64,000 nt of DNA from JBJHBP01 sp050485685. GTDB taxonomy: Bacteria; Pseudomonadota; Gammaproteobacteria; Steroidobacterales; Rariloculaceae. The notes below the pieces were generated by a model that saw only the letters and a program-made list of their open reading frames with translations, was not told the origin of the DNA and searched no databases. Positions 48,889 through 64,000 of the stretch are shown here, one piece after another. The DNA lies in NCBI GenBank assembly GCA_050485685.1, contig JBJHBW010000007.1, positions 1-64,000 of the forward strand. Reading direction: 5' to 3'. Numbering within the stretch: position 1 is the stretch's first letter; each line of letters opens with the position of its first letter. Position numbers and translations under genes: made by a program.

Positions 48889-49004
48889 GTGCTGTAGGCG
48901 CACCGGACACTTTCCGAGACACGCCGTGAATACATCCATGTAGGCTCGGCGCCGGCATCCCTGCCGGCGACGGTCTCGGAAACTGTCCGGTGCACCTACA
49001 GCAC
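48889..49004. repeat. 116-bp palindromic intergenic element (REP/MITE-like)
   Basis: Terminal 32-base arms (48889-48920 and 48973-49004) are inverted copies with two mismatches, starting GTGCTGTAGG. The interior carries a second perfect hairpin GCCGGCA-TCCC-TGCCGGC (48951-48968) and the segment ACGCCGTGAATACATCCATG. Elements with this core are widespread between genes of many Gammaproteobacteria to my recollection. There is no transposase and no clear target duplication. It separates tuf from rpsJ. Confidence 0.85.
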
Positions 49005-49033
49005 TCGTTCAGCGCCGAGCGTTTAGCTTTTTT

Positions 49034-50224
<1,191 letters not shown>

Positions 50225-50243
50225 GATTCTTTACCTCTGATCC

Positions 50244-52337
<2,094 letters not shown>

Positions 52338-52363
52338 GTCGCAGCCTCAAATCCATTGATTGA

Positions 52364-52843
52364 TCACCACCGGTAATGAGCGAACGCCTTGTTGGCGTCG
52401 GCCATCCGGTGGGTGTCTTCGCGCTTCTTGACCGCGGTACCGCGATTTTCCGCTGCGTCCATGAGCTCGTGCGCCAGGCGCTGCGCCATGGTCTTCTCCG
52501 AACGGCGGCGCGCAGCATCGATCACCCAGCGCATCGCCAGTGTTTCACGACGGGTCGCCCGCACTTCCACCGGTACCTGGTAAGTCGCACCGCCAACGCG
52601 CCGCGACTTCACCTCGACCGCCGGCTTGATGTTATCCAGCGCCTGACCGAGCAACTCCAGCGCGCGCTGGTCATCGTTGCCGGATCGTTCCGCAATTCGG
52701 TCTATCGCACCGTAAACAATGCTCTCCGCGACGGACTTCTTGCCGCTGCGCATGACCATATTGATGAATTTGGTGAGCATCTCATTGCCATACTTGGGAT
52801 CCGGCAATATCTGACGTCGGGGGGCTTGGCTTCGTCTGGACAT
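52364..52843 (-). CDS. rpsG: 30S ribosomal protein S7
   Basis: 159 residues, MSRRSQAPRRQILPDPKYGN and NIKPAVEVKSRRVGGATYQV. It organises the 30S head; in E. coli it represses the str operon. 33 bases after rpsL. Confidence 0.97.
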   Translation of the reverse strand: MSRRSQAPRRQILPDPKYGNEMLTKFINMVMRSGKKSVAESIVYGAIDRIAERSGNDDQRALELLGQALDNIKPAVEVKSRRVGGATYQVPVEVRATRRETLAMRWVIDAARRRSEKTMAQRLAHELMDAAENRGTAVKKREDTHRMADANKAFAHYRW

Positions 52844-52876
52844 AGGTACTATTCCGTTCGCTGCATGCGGGCCAGA

Positions 52877-53251
52877 TCAGTTCTTGGGACGCTTCGCGCC
52901 ATACTTGGACCGGCCCTGGCGACGAGCGCCTACGCCTGCACAGTCCAGCGTGCCACGAACAGTGTGATAGCGAACACCGGGAAGGTCCTTGACGCGACCG
53001 CCGCGGATGAGCACCACCGAATGCTCCTGAAGGTTATGACCCTCACCACCAATGTAGCTGGTGACCTCGAAGCCGTTCGTCAGCCGCACGCGCGCGACCT
53101 TGCGCATCGCGGAATTCGGCTTCTTCGGTGTCGTCGTGTAGACGCGGGTACACACACCGCGCTTCTGCGGGGAAGCACCCAGCGCCGGGACGTTACTCTT
53201 TGCCCTGCGCGTACTGCGCGGCTTCCTGACCAGCTGATTCGTTGTCGCCAT
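52877..53251 (-). CDS. rpsL: 30S ribosomal protein S12
   Basis: 124 residues from the ATG at 53249-53251 (MATTNQLVRKPRSTRRAKSN); the upstream open frame adds a non-conserved stretch. The decoding loops TTTPKKPNSA and RVKDLPGVRYHTVRG keep Lys43 and Lys88, so no streptomycin-resistance change is visible. First gene of the str operon. Confidence 0.97.
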   Translation of the reverse strand: MATTNQLVRKPRSTRRAKSNVPALGASPQKRGVCTRVYTTTPKKPNSAMRKVARVRLTNGFEVTSYIGGEGHNLQEHSVVLIRGGRVKDLPGVRYHTVRGTLDCAGVGARRQGRSKYGAKRPKN

Positions 53252-53340
53252 CACCTTTCCCAAACGAATAGCGGCCCGCTGCCGGTACGGCATCCGGGCC
53301 TTGAGATACTTCGCGCCTTCGAAAATTGCGTGAAGTTTGA

Positions 53341-53346
53341 ATTATA
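53341..53346 (-). promoter_or_regulatory. Second possible -10 element before rpsL
   Basis: A perfect TATAAT on the minus strand, 89 bases before the rpsL start, but without a recognisable -35 at proper spacing. It may be a secondary start or chance. Confidence 0.3.
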
Positions 53347-53390
53347 CGAGGGCGTCGTGCCTGCTGGCGCTGACGTCCGGGCAGCGCGCA

Positions 53391-53420
53391 ATTCTAGTGG
53401 TTAGCGCTGACCAGCGTCAA
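53391..53420 (-). promoter_or_regulatory. Promoter of the str operon
   Basis: TTGACG (53420-53415) and TAGAAT (53396-53391) on the minus strand, 18 bases apart, give a near-consensus sigma-70 promoter between rpoC and rpsL. Transcription would begin near 53384, about 130 bases before rpsL. Confidence 0.6.
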
Positions 53421-53431
53421 CATCGATCGCC

Positions 53432-53461
53432 AGCGGGCGCAGCTGGCGAGCTGCGCCCGCT
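53432..53461 (-). terminator. Strong hairpin after rpoC
   Basis: A 13-bp perfect stem (AGCGGGCGCAGCT with its complement) and four-base loop, 21 bases after the rpoC stop. There is no T tract, so it may stabilise or slow transcript ends rather than terminate alone. Confidence 0.6.
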
Positions 53462-53482
53462 CACTTCGTATCGGCCGCGACC

Positions 53483-56400
53483 TCAATCGGCCGCTTCAGA
53501 TCCTCCGTCGCCATCCCCGGCGCCTTCAGATCCGTCAGCAGCGGCATCGGAGCCGGCATCTGCCTCGATCAATGCTTCATCCGCTTGCGGCCGCCCCGCG
53601 TCCAGCTCCTTGAGCTCGGCCGAGAGGATATCTTCCTGGGTACGGCGACGTTCCTCGTGATAGGCATAGCCCGTGCCGGCCGGGATCAGCCGACCGACGA
53701 TCACGTTCTCCTTCAGACCGCGCAGATCGTCGCGCAGTCCGCGCACCGAAGCCTCGGTCAGCACGCGCGTGGTCTCCTGGAACGAGGCCGCCGAGATGAA
53801 CGATTCGGTCGCCAGCGACGCCTTGGTGATGCCCAGCAGCACCGGATCGTACACGGCAGGCCGGCCGTCCTTGCGACGCTCGATTTCGCGATTGAGTTCG
53901 ATGACCCTGGCCTTGTCAGCCTGTTCGCCGCGCAGGAAGCGCGTATCGCCCGGATCTACGATCTCGATCTTGCGCAGCATCTGGCGAATGATCACCTCGA
54001 TGTGCTTGTCATTGATCTTCACGCCCTGCAACCGGTACACGTCCTGGATTTCACGGACCAGATAGTCGGCCAGCCGCTCCACACCCTGAAGGCGCAGAAT
54101 GTCATGCGGGTTGGGCTCACCGTCGGCGATCATCTCGCCCCGGACCACGGTCTCACCCTCGAACACGTTAAGGTGACGCCACTTCGGAATCAGCTCCTCG
54201 TACTGCTCACCGTCCTCGTTGGTGATGATCAGTCGCCGCTTACCCTTGGTTTCCTTGCCGAAACTCACAGTGCCGGAGAATTCGGCCAGGATGGCCGGAT
54301 CCTTGGGCCTGCGGGCCTCGAACAGGTCGGCGACACGCGGCAGACCGCCGGTGATGTCACGGGTCTTGGAGCTTTCCTGCGGCAGACGCGCAATCACGTC
54401 ACCGACCACGACCCGGGCACCGTTCTCCATGCTGATCACGGCACCACCCGGCAGCGCGTACGCCGCCGGAATATCGGTGTTCGGGAAGCTGATGGGCTGA
54501 CCCTTGTCATCGACAAGTTTCGCGGTCGGGCGGTAGTCGGAAGTGCCACGCTGCGCGGCATCCAGCACCACGATGCTGGTCAGTCCGGTGATTTCATCGA
54601 CCTGGGTCGCAACCGTCACACCATCGACGAAATCCTCGAAACGCAGGTATCCGCTGACTTCGGTCACCACCGGATGAGTATGCGGGTCCCAGTTTGCGAT
54701 CAGCTGGCCGGCTTCCACAGCCTCACCGTCCGTCACTGTCAGAACGGCGCCGTAAGGCACCTTGTAGCGTTCCCGCTCGCGGCCGAATTCGTCCGCCACG
54801 GCCAGCTCACCGGAGCGCGACACCGCGACCAGATGACCCTTTTTCTCATGCTTGACCGTCTTGAGGTTATGCACGCGAATCGTGCCGGCGCTCTTGACCT
54901 CGACGCTGTTGACAGCAGCCGACCGTGACGCGGCACCACCGATGTGGAAGGTGCGCATGGTCAGCTGCGTGCCCGGCTCGCCGATTGACTGTGCCGCGAT
55001 CACGCCCACCGCCTCACCGGTGTTGACGCGGTCGCCGCGAGCCAGGTCGCGGCCGTAGCACTGGGCGCAGACACCCCACTGGGTCTCACAGGTGATGGGC
55101 GAACGTACCAGCACCTGGTCGATGGAATACATCTCCAGTGTGCGCACCGCTTTTTCGTCCAGCAGTTCGCCGGCGGCGACAATGGGCTCGTCCGATCCCG
55201 GCGCAAGCACGTCCACGGCCGCCACGCGACCCAGTACGCGCTCCTTCAGCGGCTCAACGATATCGCCACCCTCGACCAGCGGCTTCATCAGCAGTCCATC
55301 GCGTGTGCCACAGTCATCACCGGTTACAACCAGATCCTGTGCCACGTCCACCAGACGACGCGTCAGATAACCAGAGTTCGCGGTCTTCAGCGCCGTATCG
55401 GCAAGACCCTTGCGGGCGCCGTGGGTGGAGATGAAGTACTGCAGAACGTCCAGACCCTCGCGGAAGTTCGCGGTGATCGGGGTCTCGATAATGGAACCGT
55501 CGGGCTTGGCCATCAGACCACGCATGCCGGCCAGCTGCCGGATCTGGGCGGCTGAGCCTCGGGCACCGGAGTCGGCCATCATGTAAATGGAGTTGAACGA
55601 CTCCTGCATCGCGGTCTTTCCTTCGGAGTCGGCGACCGGTTCGACACCGAGCTTCTCCATCATCGCCTTGGCGACCTGATCATTGGTGCGCGACCAGATA
55701 TCCACCACTTTGTTGTACCGCTCGCCGTCTGTGACCAGACCCGCCGAATACTGGTCCTGGATGTCTTTGACCTCCTCTTCGGCCAGCTGCAGGATCTGCG
55801 CCTTCTCCTCGGGCACGACCATGTCGTCGGCGCCGAAGGACACGCCGGAGCGGGTCGCGTAATGGAAGCCGGTATACATCAGCTGATCGGCGAACACGAC
55901 GGTTTCCTTCAGACCCAGCTGGCGATAGCAGGCGTTGATCACGCCGGAAATAGCGCGCTTGTTCATTGCCTTGTTGATCAGGTCAAAAGACAGACCCTTT
56001 GGCATGACCTCCAGCAGCAGCGCACGGCCGACCGTCGTCTTGACCAGCTGCGCACGCGGCTTGCCTTCCTCGTCGTGATCATTGACGCGCACGCGGATGC
56101 GCGCATGCAGGTCCACCGTTCCGCTTTCGTATGCACGGTGCACTTCGTCCACGTCGGCGAACAGCATGCCTTCACCGCGCGCATTGATCTTCTCGCGCGT
56201 CATGTAGTAGATGCCGAGCACGACGTCCTGCGACGGCACGATGATGGGATCACCGTTGGCCGGAGACAGGATGTTGTTACTGGACATCATCAGCGCGCGC
56301 GCTTCCAGCTGCGCTTCCAGTGACAACGGCACGTGCACGGCCATCTGGTCGCCATCGAAGTCAGCGTTGAAAGCCGTGCAGACCAGCGGGTGAAGCTGGA

Positions 56401-57739
56401 TCGCCTTGCCCTCGATCAGTACCGGCTCGAAAGCCTGAATGCCCAGACGGTGCAGCGTCGGGGCGCGGTTCAGCATCACCGGATGCTCGCGGATCACCTG
56501 TTCCAGGATATCCCAGACTTCAGGCCCCTCGCGCTCGACCAGTCGTTTGGCCGCCTTGATGGTCGTTGCCAGACCGCGCAATTGAAGCTTTGAAAAGATG
56601 AACGGCTTGAACAGCTCCAGCGCCAGCTTCTTCGGCAGACCGCACTGGTGCAGTTTCAGCGTCGGACCGACCACAATCACGGAGCGGCCGGAGTAGTCCA
56701 CGCGCTTGCCGAGCAGGTTCTGACGGAACCGGCCCTGTTTGCCCTTGATCATGTCGGCCAGCGACTTCAGCGGCCGCTTGTTGGTGCCGGTGATCGCACG
56801 GCCACGACGGCCGTTATCGAGCAGCGCATCCACCGACTCCTGCAGCATGCGCTTCTCATTGCGCACGATGATATCCGGAGCATTCAGCTCCAGCAGGCGA
56901 CGCAGACGGTTGTTACGGTTGATGACGCGACGGTACAGGTCGTTCAGATCCGACGTCGCGAACCTGCCGCCATCCAGCGGCACCAGCGGACGCAGATCCG
57001 GCGGCAGCACGGGCAGCACCGTCATGATCATCCACTCGGGACGGTTCGACGACTCCTGGAACGACTCCAGCAGCTTCAGACGCTTGGACAGGCGCTTGAT
57101 CTTGGTTTCGGAGTTGGTGCCCTCGATCTCGCCGCGCACCTTATTGATCTCGGTGTCCAGATCGAGCGAATTGAGCAGGTCACGAACGGCTTCGGCGCCC
57201 ATACGCGCGTCGAACTCGTCACCGTACTGCTCGATCGCCTCAAGGTAGCCTTCGTCGCTCAGCAGCTGACCGCGCTCCAGCGGTGTCATGCCGGGCTCGA
57301 CGACGACGAACGCCTCGAAGTACAGAATGCGCTCGATTTCGCGCAGCGTCATGTCCAGCATCAGGCCGATGCGCGACGGCAGCGACTTCAGGAACCAGAT
57401 GTGCGCGACAGGGCTGGCCAGTTCGATATGGCCCATGCGCTCGCGGCGCACCTTGGTCTGCGTCACCTCTACGCCGCACTTCTCACAGACAACGCCGCGG
57501 TGTTTGAGACGCTTGTACTTGCCGCAAAGGCATTCGTAGTCCTTGATCGGGCCGAAGATCTTGGCGCAGAACAACCCATCCCGCTCCGGCTTGAACGTGC
57601 GGTAATTGATCGTCTCCGGCTTCTTCACCTCACCGTAGGACCACGACCTGATCATGTCAGGCGATGCCAGTCCTATGCGAATGAGGTCGAAATCCTCGAC
57701 GACGTTCTGCTGCTTGAAAAGCTTCAGTAGATCTTTCAT
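53483..57739 (-). CDS. rpoC: DNA-directed RNA polymerase subunit beta'
   Basis: 1418 residues. The N-terminal zinc site CLCGKYKRLKHRGVVCEKCG, the active-site NADFDGDQMAVHVPLS (about 458-473) that binds catalytic magnesium, and the second zinc site (CETQWGVCAQCYGRD) are present. The acidic, Gly/Ala-rich tail is slightly longer than in E. coli. 58 bases after rpoB. Confidence 0.99.
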   Translation of the reverse strand: MKDLLKLFKQQNVVEDFDLIRIGLASPDMIRSWSYGEVKKPETINYRTFKPERDGLFCAKIFGPIKDYECLCGKYKRLKHRGVVCEKCGVEVTQTKVRRERMGHIELASPVAHIWFLKSLPSRIGLMLDMTLREIERILYFEAFVVVEPGMTPLERGQLLSDEGYLEAIEQYGDEFDARMGAEAVRDLLNSLDLDTEINKVRGEIEGTNSETKIKRLSKRLKLLESFQESSNRPEWMIMTVLPVLPPDLRPLVPLDGGRFATSDLNDLYRRVINRNNRLRRLLELNAPDIIVRNEKRMLQESVDALLDNGRRGRAITGTNKRPLKSLADMIKGKQGRFRQNLLGKRVDYSGRSVIVVGPTLKLHQCGLPKKLALELFKPFIFSKLQLRGLATTIKAAKRLVEREGPEVWDILEQVIREHPVMLNRAPTLHRLGIQAFEPVLIEGKAIQLHPLVCTAFNADFDGDQMAVHVPLSLEAQLEARALMMSSNNILSPANGDPIIVPSQDVVLGIYYMTREKINARGEGMLFADVDEVHRAYESGTVDLHARIRVRVNDHDEEGKPRAQLVKTTVGRALLLEVMPKGLSFDLINKAMNKRAISGVINACYRQLGLKETVVFADQLMYTGFHYATRSGVSFGADDMVVPEEKAQILQLAEEEVKDIQDQYSAGLVTDGERYNKVVDIWSRTNDQVAKAMMEKLGVEPVADSEGKTAMQESFNSIYMMADSGARGSAAQIRQLAGMRGLMAKPDGSIIETPITANFREGLDVLQYFISTHGARKGLADTALKTANSGYLTRRLVDVAQDLVVTGDDCGTRDGLLMKPLVEGGDIVEPLKERVLGRVAAVDVLAPGSDEPIVAAGELLDEKAVRTLEMYSIDQVLVRSPITCETQWGVCAQCYGRDLARGDRVNTGEAVGVIAAQSIGEPGTQLTMRTFHIGGAASRSAAVNSVEVKSAGTIRVHNLKTVKHEKKGHLVAVSRSGELAVADEFGRERERYKVPYGAVLTVTDGEAVEAGQLIANWDPHTHPVVTEVSGYLRFEDFVDGVTVATQVDEITGLTSIVVLDAAQRGTSDYRPTAKLVDDKGQPISFPNTDIPAAYALPGGAVISMENGARVVVGDVIARLPQESSKTRDITGGLPRVADLFEARRPKDPAILAEFSGTVSFGKETKGKRRLIITNEDGEQYEELIPKWRHLNVFEGETVVRGEMIADGEPNPHDILRLQGVERLADYLVREIQDVYRLQGVKINDKHIEVIIRQMLRKIEIVDPGDTRFLRGEQADKARVIELNREIERRKDGRPAVYDPVLLGITKASLATESFISAASFQETTRVLTEASVRGLRDDLRGLKENVIVGRLIPAGTGYAYHEERRRTQEDILSAELKELDAGRPQADEALIEADAGSDAAADGSEGAGDGDGGSEAAD

Positions 57740-57797
57740 TTGGCTACACCTGCCACAATGTTGTTCCGTAATGCACCGGTCACGTTCAGCCTGGCGT

Positions 57798-61880
<4,083 letters not shown>

Positions 61881-61932
61881 AGCCTGATACTCCGGACTGG
61901 CGTAGGTCAGTCAGTTCGCAACACTGGAAAGC

Positions 61933-61959
61933 AAAAAGCCGCGCGCACGGCCACGCGGC
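61933..61959 (-). terminator. Terminator-like hairpin between rplL and rpoB
   Basis: On the minus strand GCCGCG and CGCGGC (61959-61954 and 61943-61938) flank a ten-base loop and are followed by TTTTT. It resembles the partial terminator that lowers rpoBC expression relative to rplJL in E. coli. Confidence 0.6.
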
Positions 61960-61989
61960 CGCGCCTTACGCGACGAAAAACAGGCGCCG

Positions 61990-62015
61990 CAGCCCGTCCG
62001 TTCCCGGACGGGCTG
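61990..62015 (-). terminator. Perfect hairpin downstream of rplL
   Basis: An 11-bp perfect stem (CAGCCCGTCCG and its complement) with a 4-base loop, 28 bases after the rplL stop. A T-rich run (CTGTTTTTCG) begins about 9 bases after the stem. Possible attenuator or RNA-processing site. Confidence 0.6.
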
Positions 62016-62043
62016 ACGACGCGATTGGATGAAAGGCGTCCCG

Positions 62044-62424
62044 TCACTTGATCTGGACGCTGGCTCCCGCCTCTTCGAGCTGCTTCTTGAAGTCTTCAGC
62101 TTCACCCTTGCTGACGCCTTCCTTGACCGTGCTCGGCACGCCCTCGACGAGGTCCTTGGCTTCCTTGAGGCCAAGCCCCGTAATGGCGCGCACGACCTTG
62201 ATGACAGCGACCTTGTTTTCGCCGAAGGTGCTCATGACCACGTCGAACTCGGTCTGCTCTTCAGCAGCGGCGGCCTCGGCGCCGCCACCGGCTGCCGCAG
62301 CTACCGCCACCGGCGCCGCTGCCGACACGCCCCACTTCTCTTCCAGCGCCTTGACGAGATCAACGATCTCGATGATCGGCTTGGCGCTCAGCGCCTCGAT
62401 CAGCTCTTCATTGGACAATGCCAT
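62044..62424 (-). CDS. rplL: 50S ribosomal protein L7/L12
   Basis: 126 residues: N-terminal dimerisation domain, an Ala/Gly hinge (about 38-53) and the C-terminal factor-binding domain EKNKVAVIKVVRAITGLGLK-like segment (FGENKVAVIKVVRAITGLGL). It forms the stalk with L10. 57 bases after rplJ. Confidence 0.98.
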   Translation of the reverse strand: MALSNEELIEALSAKPIIEIVDLVKALEEKWGVSAAAPVAVAAAAGGGAEAAAAEEQTEFDVVMSTFGENKVAVIKVVRAITGLGLKEAKDLVEGVPSTVKEGVSKGEAEDFKKQLEEAGASVQIK

Positions 62425-62481
62425 GATGGATCTCCTGAAAAAATATCGTTACCTGTTGGGAAAGTGCTATCAAAACCGTCT

Positions 62482-63003
62482 CTAGGCAGCCTGCTCCGAA
62501 CGCGCCTGCAGCGTACGTGCCACCATCGCGCCGGGTTCGGCCAGCGTGCGCACCAGCTGGCTCATCGGTGCCATCAGTGTTCCGAGCAGCATTGCACGGG
62601 CCTCTTCCAGCGTTGGCAGCGAAGCAAGTCGGTCGAGTTCACGTGCCTCGTAGACTTCACCACCTATGGAAAGGGCTACCGTAACCAGCTTGTCATTCTC
62701 TTTCGCAAAGGCCTTGACCACGCGTGCCGCGGCACCGGGGTCTTCGCGAGAGAAAGCCAGAACCAAGGGTCCAACGAGCCTGTCCGTCATGCACTCGAAG
62801 TCGGTTCCCTCCACCGCCCGACGCGCGAGGGTGTTACGAACGACTCTGAGGTAGACGCCAGCGTTGCGGGCCGCAACCCGAAGCTCGGTCATCTGCGCAA
62901 CGGTCAGTCCGCGGTATTCCGCTGCCACGACCGACAATGCGGTCTGGGCGACGGAATTGACCTCGGCGACCAGCGCTTTTTTCGCTTCCAAGTTCAGCGC
63001 CAT
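62482..63003 (-). CDS. rplJ: 50S ribosomal protein L10
   Basis: 173 residues, MALNLEAKKALVAEVNSVAQ, AAEYRGLTVAQMTELRVAAR and a C-terminal L12-binding helix. With L12 it forms the complex that represses its own mRNA in E. coli; the long leader upstream fits such control. AGGAGATAGAGC precedes the ATG. Confidence 0.98.
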   Translation of the reverse strand: MALNLEAKKALVAEVNSVAQTALSVVAAEYRGLTVAQMTELRVAARNAGVYLRVVRNTLARRAVEGTDFECMTDRLVGPLVLAFSREDPGAAARVVKAFAKENDKLVTVALSIGGEVYEARELDRLASLPTLEEARAMLLGTLMAPMSQLVRTLAEPGAMVARTLQARSEQAA

Positions 63004-63295
63004 GCTCTATCTCCTGGTAGAGACAACGGCCTGCCCCTCGCGGAACAGACCACCTGCCGCAATCCGGTCCATTTCGGATCGTGGCCTGATTGACAGTGCG
63101 ACCTCCACCAGGCAGGGGCCAAGTCAGGTAACACCATCTGCGCAGGCGGTCATGCCATTAACCCCTGACGGGGGCCTGCGGTCTTCGATGCGGAACGACT
63201 ATCTGCCGTCCCGTTTGCCCTGCCCATCCATGGGCGGAGCAGTCAAAAAGTCGGGCGCCGCGCGATCAGCCGCTTAGGCCGAACGGCGGGCCACG
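63004..63295 (-). promoter_or_regulatory. Probable L10-type leader between rplA and rplJ
   Basis: 292 bases without a gene. On the minus strand several pairing segments are visible, such as CCGCAGGC with GCCTGCG and GGCCCCTGCC with GGGGCAGGCC. Its position and length match the autoregulatory L10 leader of other bacteria. A TTGACT at about 63246-63241 could be a -35, but no matching -10 is clear. Confidence 0.55.
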
Positions 63296-63997
63296 TCAGG
63301 CCGCGGACTCTATGCTCGTCTGATCGACGATCAGCCCGGGACCCATGGTTGTCGAAATCGACACCTTCTTCAGATATACGCCCTTGGCCGCGCTGGGCTT
63401 GGCCTTGTTCAGGTCGGCGATCAGCGTGGCCAGATTCTGCTTCAGGGCCGGCACCTCGAAACTGACGTCACCGATGCGGCAATGCACGGTGCCGGCGCGG
63501 TCGGTGCGATAGCGCACCTGGCCCGCCTTGGCGTTGCGTACGGCGCCTGCGACGTCCGGGGTGACCGTGCCGACCTTCGGGTTCGGCATCAGACCACGGG
63601 GGCCGAGAATCTGCCCCAGCTTGCCGACCACGCGCATTGCGTCAGGACTCGCGATCACGACATCAAAGTCGAGCTGCCCGCCCTGAATGCTTTCGGCGAG
63701 ATCGTCCATACCAACGATTTCCGCACCGGCTTCCTTCGCGGCATCGGCGTTAGCGCCCTGCGCGAACACCGCGACGCGCACCTTCTTGCCTGTACCGTGG
63801 GGCAATACCGTGGAGCCGCGAACCACCTGGTCGGACTTCTTCGGGTCCACACCCAGATTCACGGCCACATCCACAGCCTCAGTGAACTTCGCACGAGCGA
63901 GATCCTTCAGCAGCGCAAAAGCCTCTTCGGCCGAATAGACCTTGCCCTGCTCGATACGTTCCAGTATTGCCTTGCGGGCTTTGCTGACGCGTGCCAC
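63296..63997 (-). CDS. rplA: 50S ribosomal protein L1
   Basis: 233 residues starting at GTG 63997, three bases from the window end; the start MARVSKARKAILERIEQGKV matches other L1 proteins, so the gene is probably complete. SPDAMRVVGKLGQILGPRGL and MPNPKVGTVTPDVAGAVRNA are diagnostic. It forms the L1 stalk; rplK is expected just upstream outside the window. Confidence 0.95.
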   Translation of the reverse strand: MARVSKARKAILERIEQGKVYSAEEAFALLKDLARAKFTEAVDVAVNLGVDPKKSDQVVRGSTVLPHGTGKKVRVAVFAQGANADAAKEAGAEIVGMDDLAESIQGGQLDFDVVIASPDAMRVVGKLGQILGPRGLMPNPKVGTVTPDVAGAVRNAKAGQVRYRTDRAGTVHCRIGDVSFEVPALKQNLATLIADLNKAKPSAAKGVYLKKVSISTTMGPGLIVDQTSIESAA

Positions 63998-64000
63998 TTC

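Noticed and set aside
53585..54928. 447-codon plus-strand frame opposite rpoC
   Set aside because: Antisense shadow; composition follows the rpoC codon pattern.

Overview
The window reads as a chromosome segment of a GC-rich Gammaproteobacterium. The right half is the complete, collinear rplA/JL-rpoBC, str, S10, spc and alpha ribosomal block (about 34.9-64.0 kb, all on the minus strand) with gammaproteobacterial gene order and protein lengths. The left half carries a decaheme MtrA/DmsE-type cytochrome with an MtrB-type barrel, a Na+/phosphate symporter with a PhoU protein, and a TPR-ExbB-ExbD-AgmX envelope locus. No phage, insertion sequence, CRISPR array, rRNA or tRNA gene was seen. Affinity to a particular family is not settled by the sequence alone.

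Layout. 1-7.6 kb: a tightly overlapped plus-strand operon encoding a coiled-coil protein cut by the window edge, a 964-residue TPR protein, a TPR lipoprotein, a small exported protein, a MotA/TolQ/ExbB proton channel, two ExbD-like proteins and a proline-rich protein ending in an AgmX/PglI-type domain. This looks like a proton-motive-force-driven trans-envelope machine related to the Agl/Exb/Tol motors. 7.6-13.7 kb: a short-chain dehydrogenase, a probable PD-(D/E)XK nuclease, a secreted metallophosphoesterase, an exported ankyrin protein, a small exported protein and a DUF4870-like membrane protein. 13.9-19.8 kb: a TetR regulator with a palindrome just before its start codon, an RND adaptor, an RND pump and a small outer-membrane barrel. 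19.8-22.1 kb, minus strand: Na/Pi symporter, PhoU-like protein and a tautomerase-like protein. 22.2-28.3 kb: decaheme cytochrome, MtrB-like barrel, a haem/FAD ferric-reductase-like protein, a membrane-anchored cytochrome b5-like protein, a methyltransferase and a DUF1622 membrane protein; this is a candidate electron conduit across the envelope.

28.3-34.9 kb: a class I DAHP synthase preceded by a previously unlisted 27-codon leader peptide very rich in Phe/Tyr/Trp codons, followed by an intrinsic terminator and a competing antiterminator. This is a strong candidate for ribosome-mediated attenuation of the first step of aromatic amino acid synthesis. Then come a CPBP protease, a LapA-like protein, trpS, a gamma-glutamyltransferase, an isoprenylcysteine-methyltransferase-like protein and a small atypical kinase.

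34.9-64.0 kb: rplQ, rpoA, rpsD, rpsK, rpsM, rpmJ, secY, rplO, rpmD, rpsE, rplR, rplF, rpsH, rpsN, rplE, rplX, rplN, rpsQ, rpmC, rplP, rpsC, rplV, rpsS, rplB, rplW, rplD, rplC, rpsJ, tuf, fusA, rpsG, rpsL, rpoC, rpoB, rplL, rplJ, rplA in plus-strand coordinate order, transcribed right to left. Notable non-coding features here are a 116-bp palindromic element between rpsJ and tuf, a consensus promoter with a long leader between rpsJ and rplC, tandem hairpins between rplL and rpoB, a promoter before rpsL and a long leader before rplJ.
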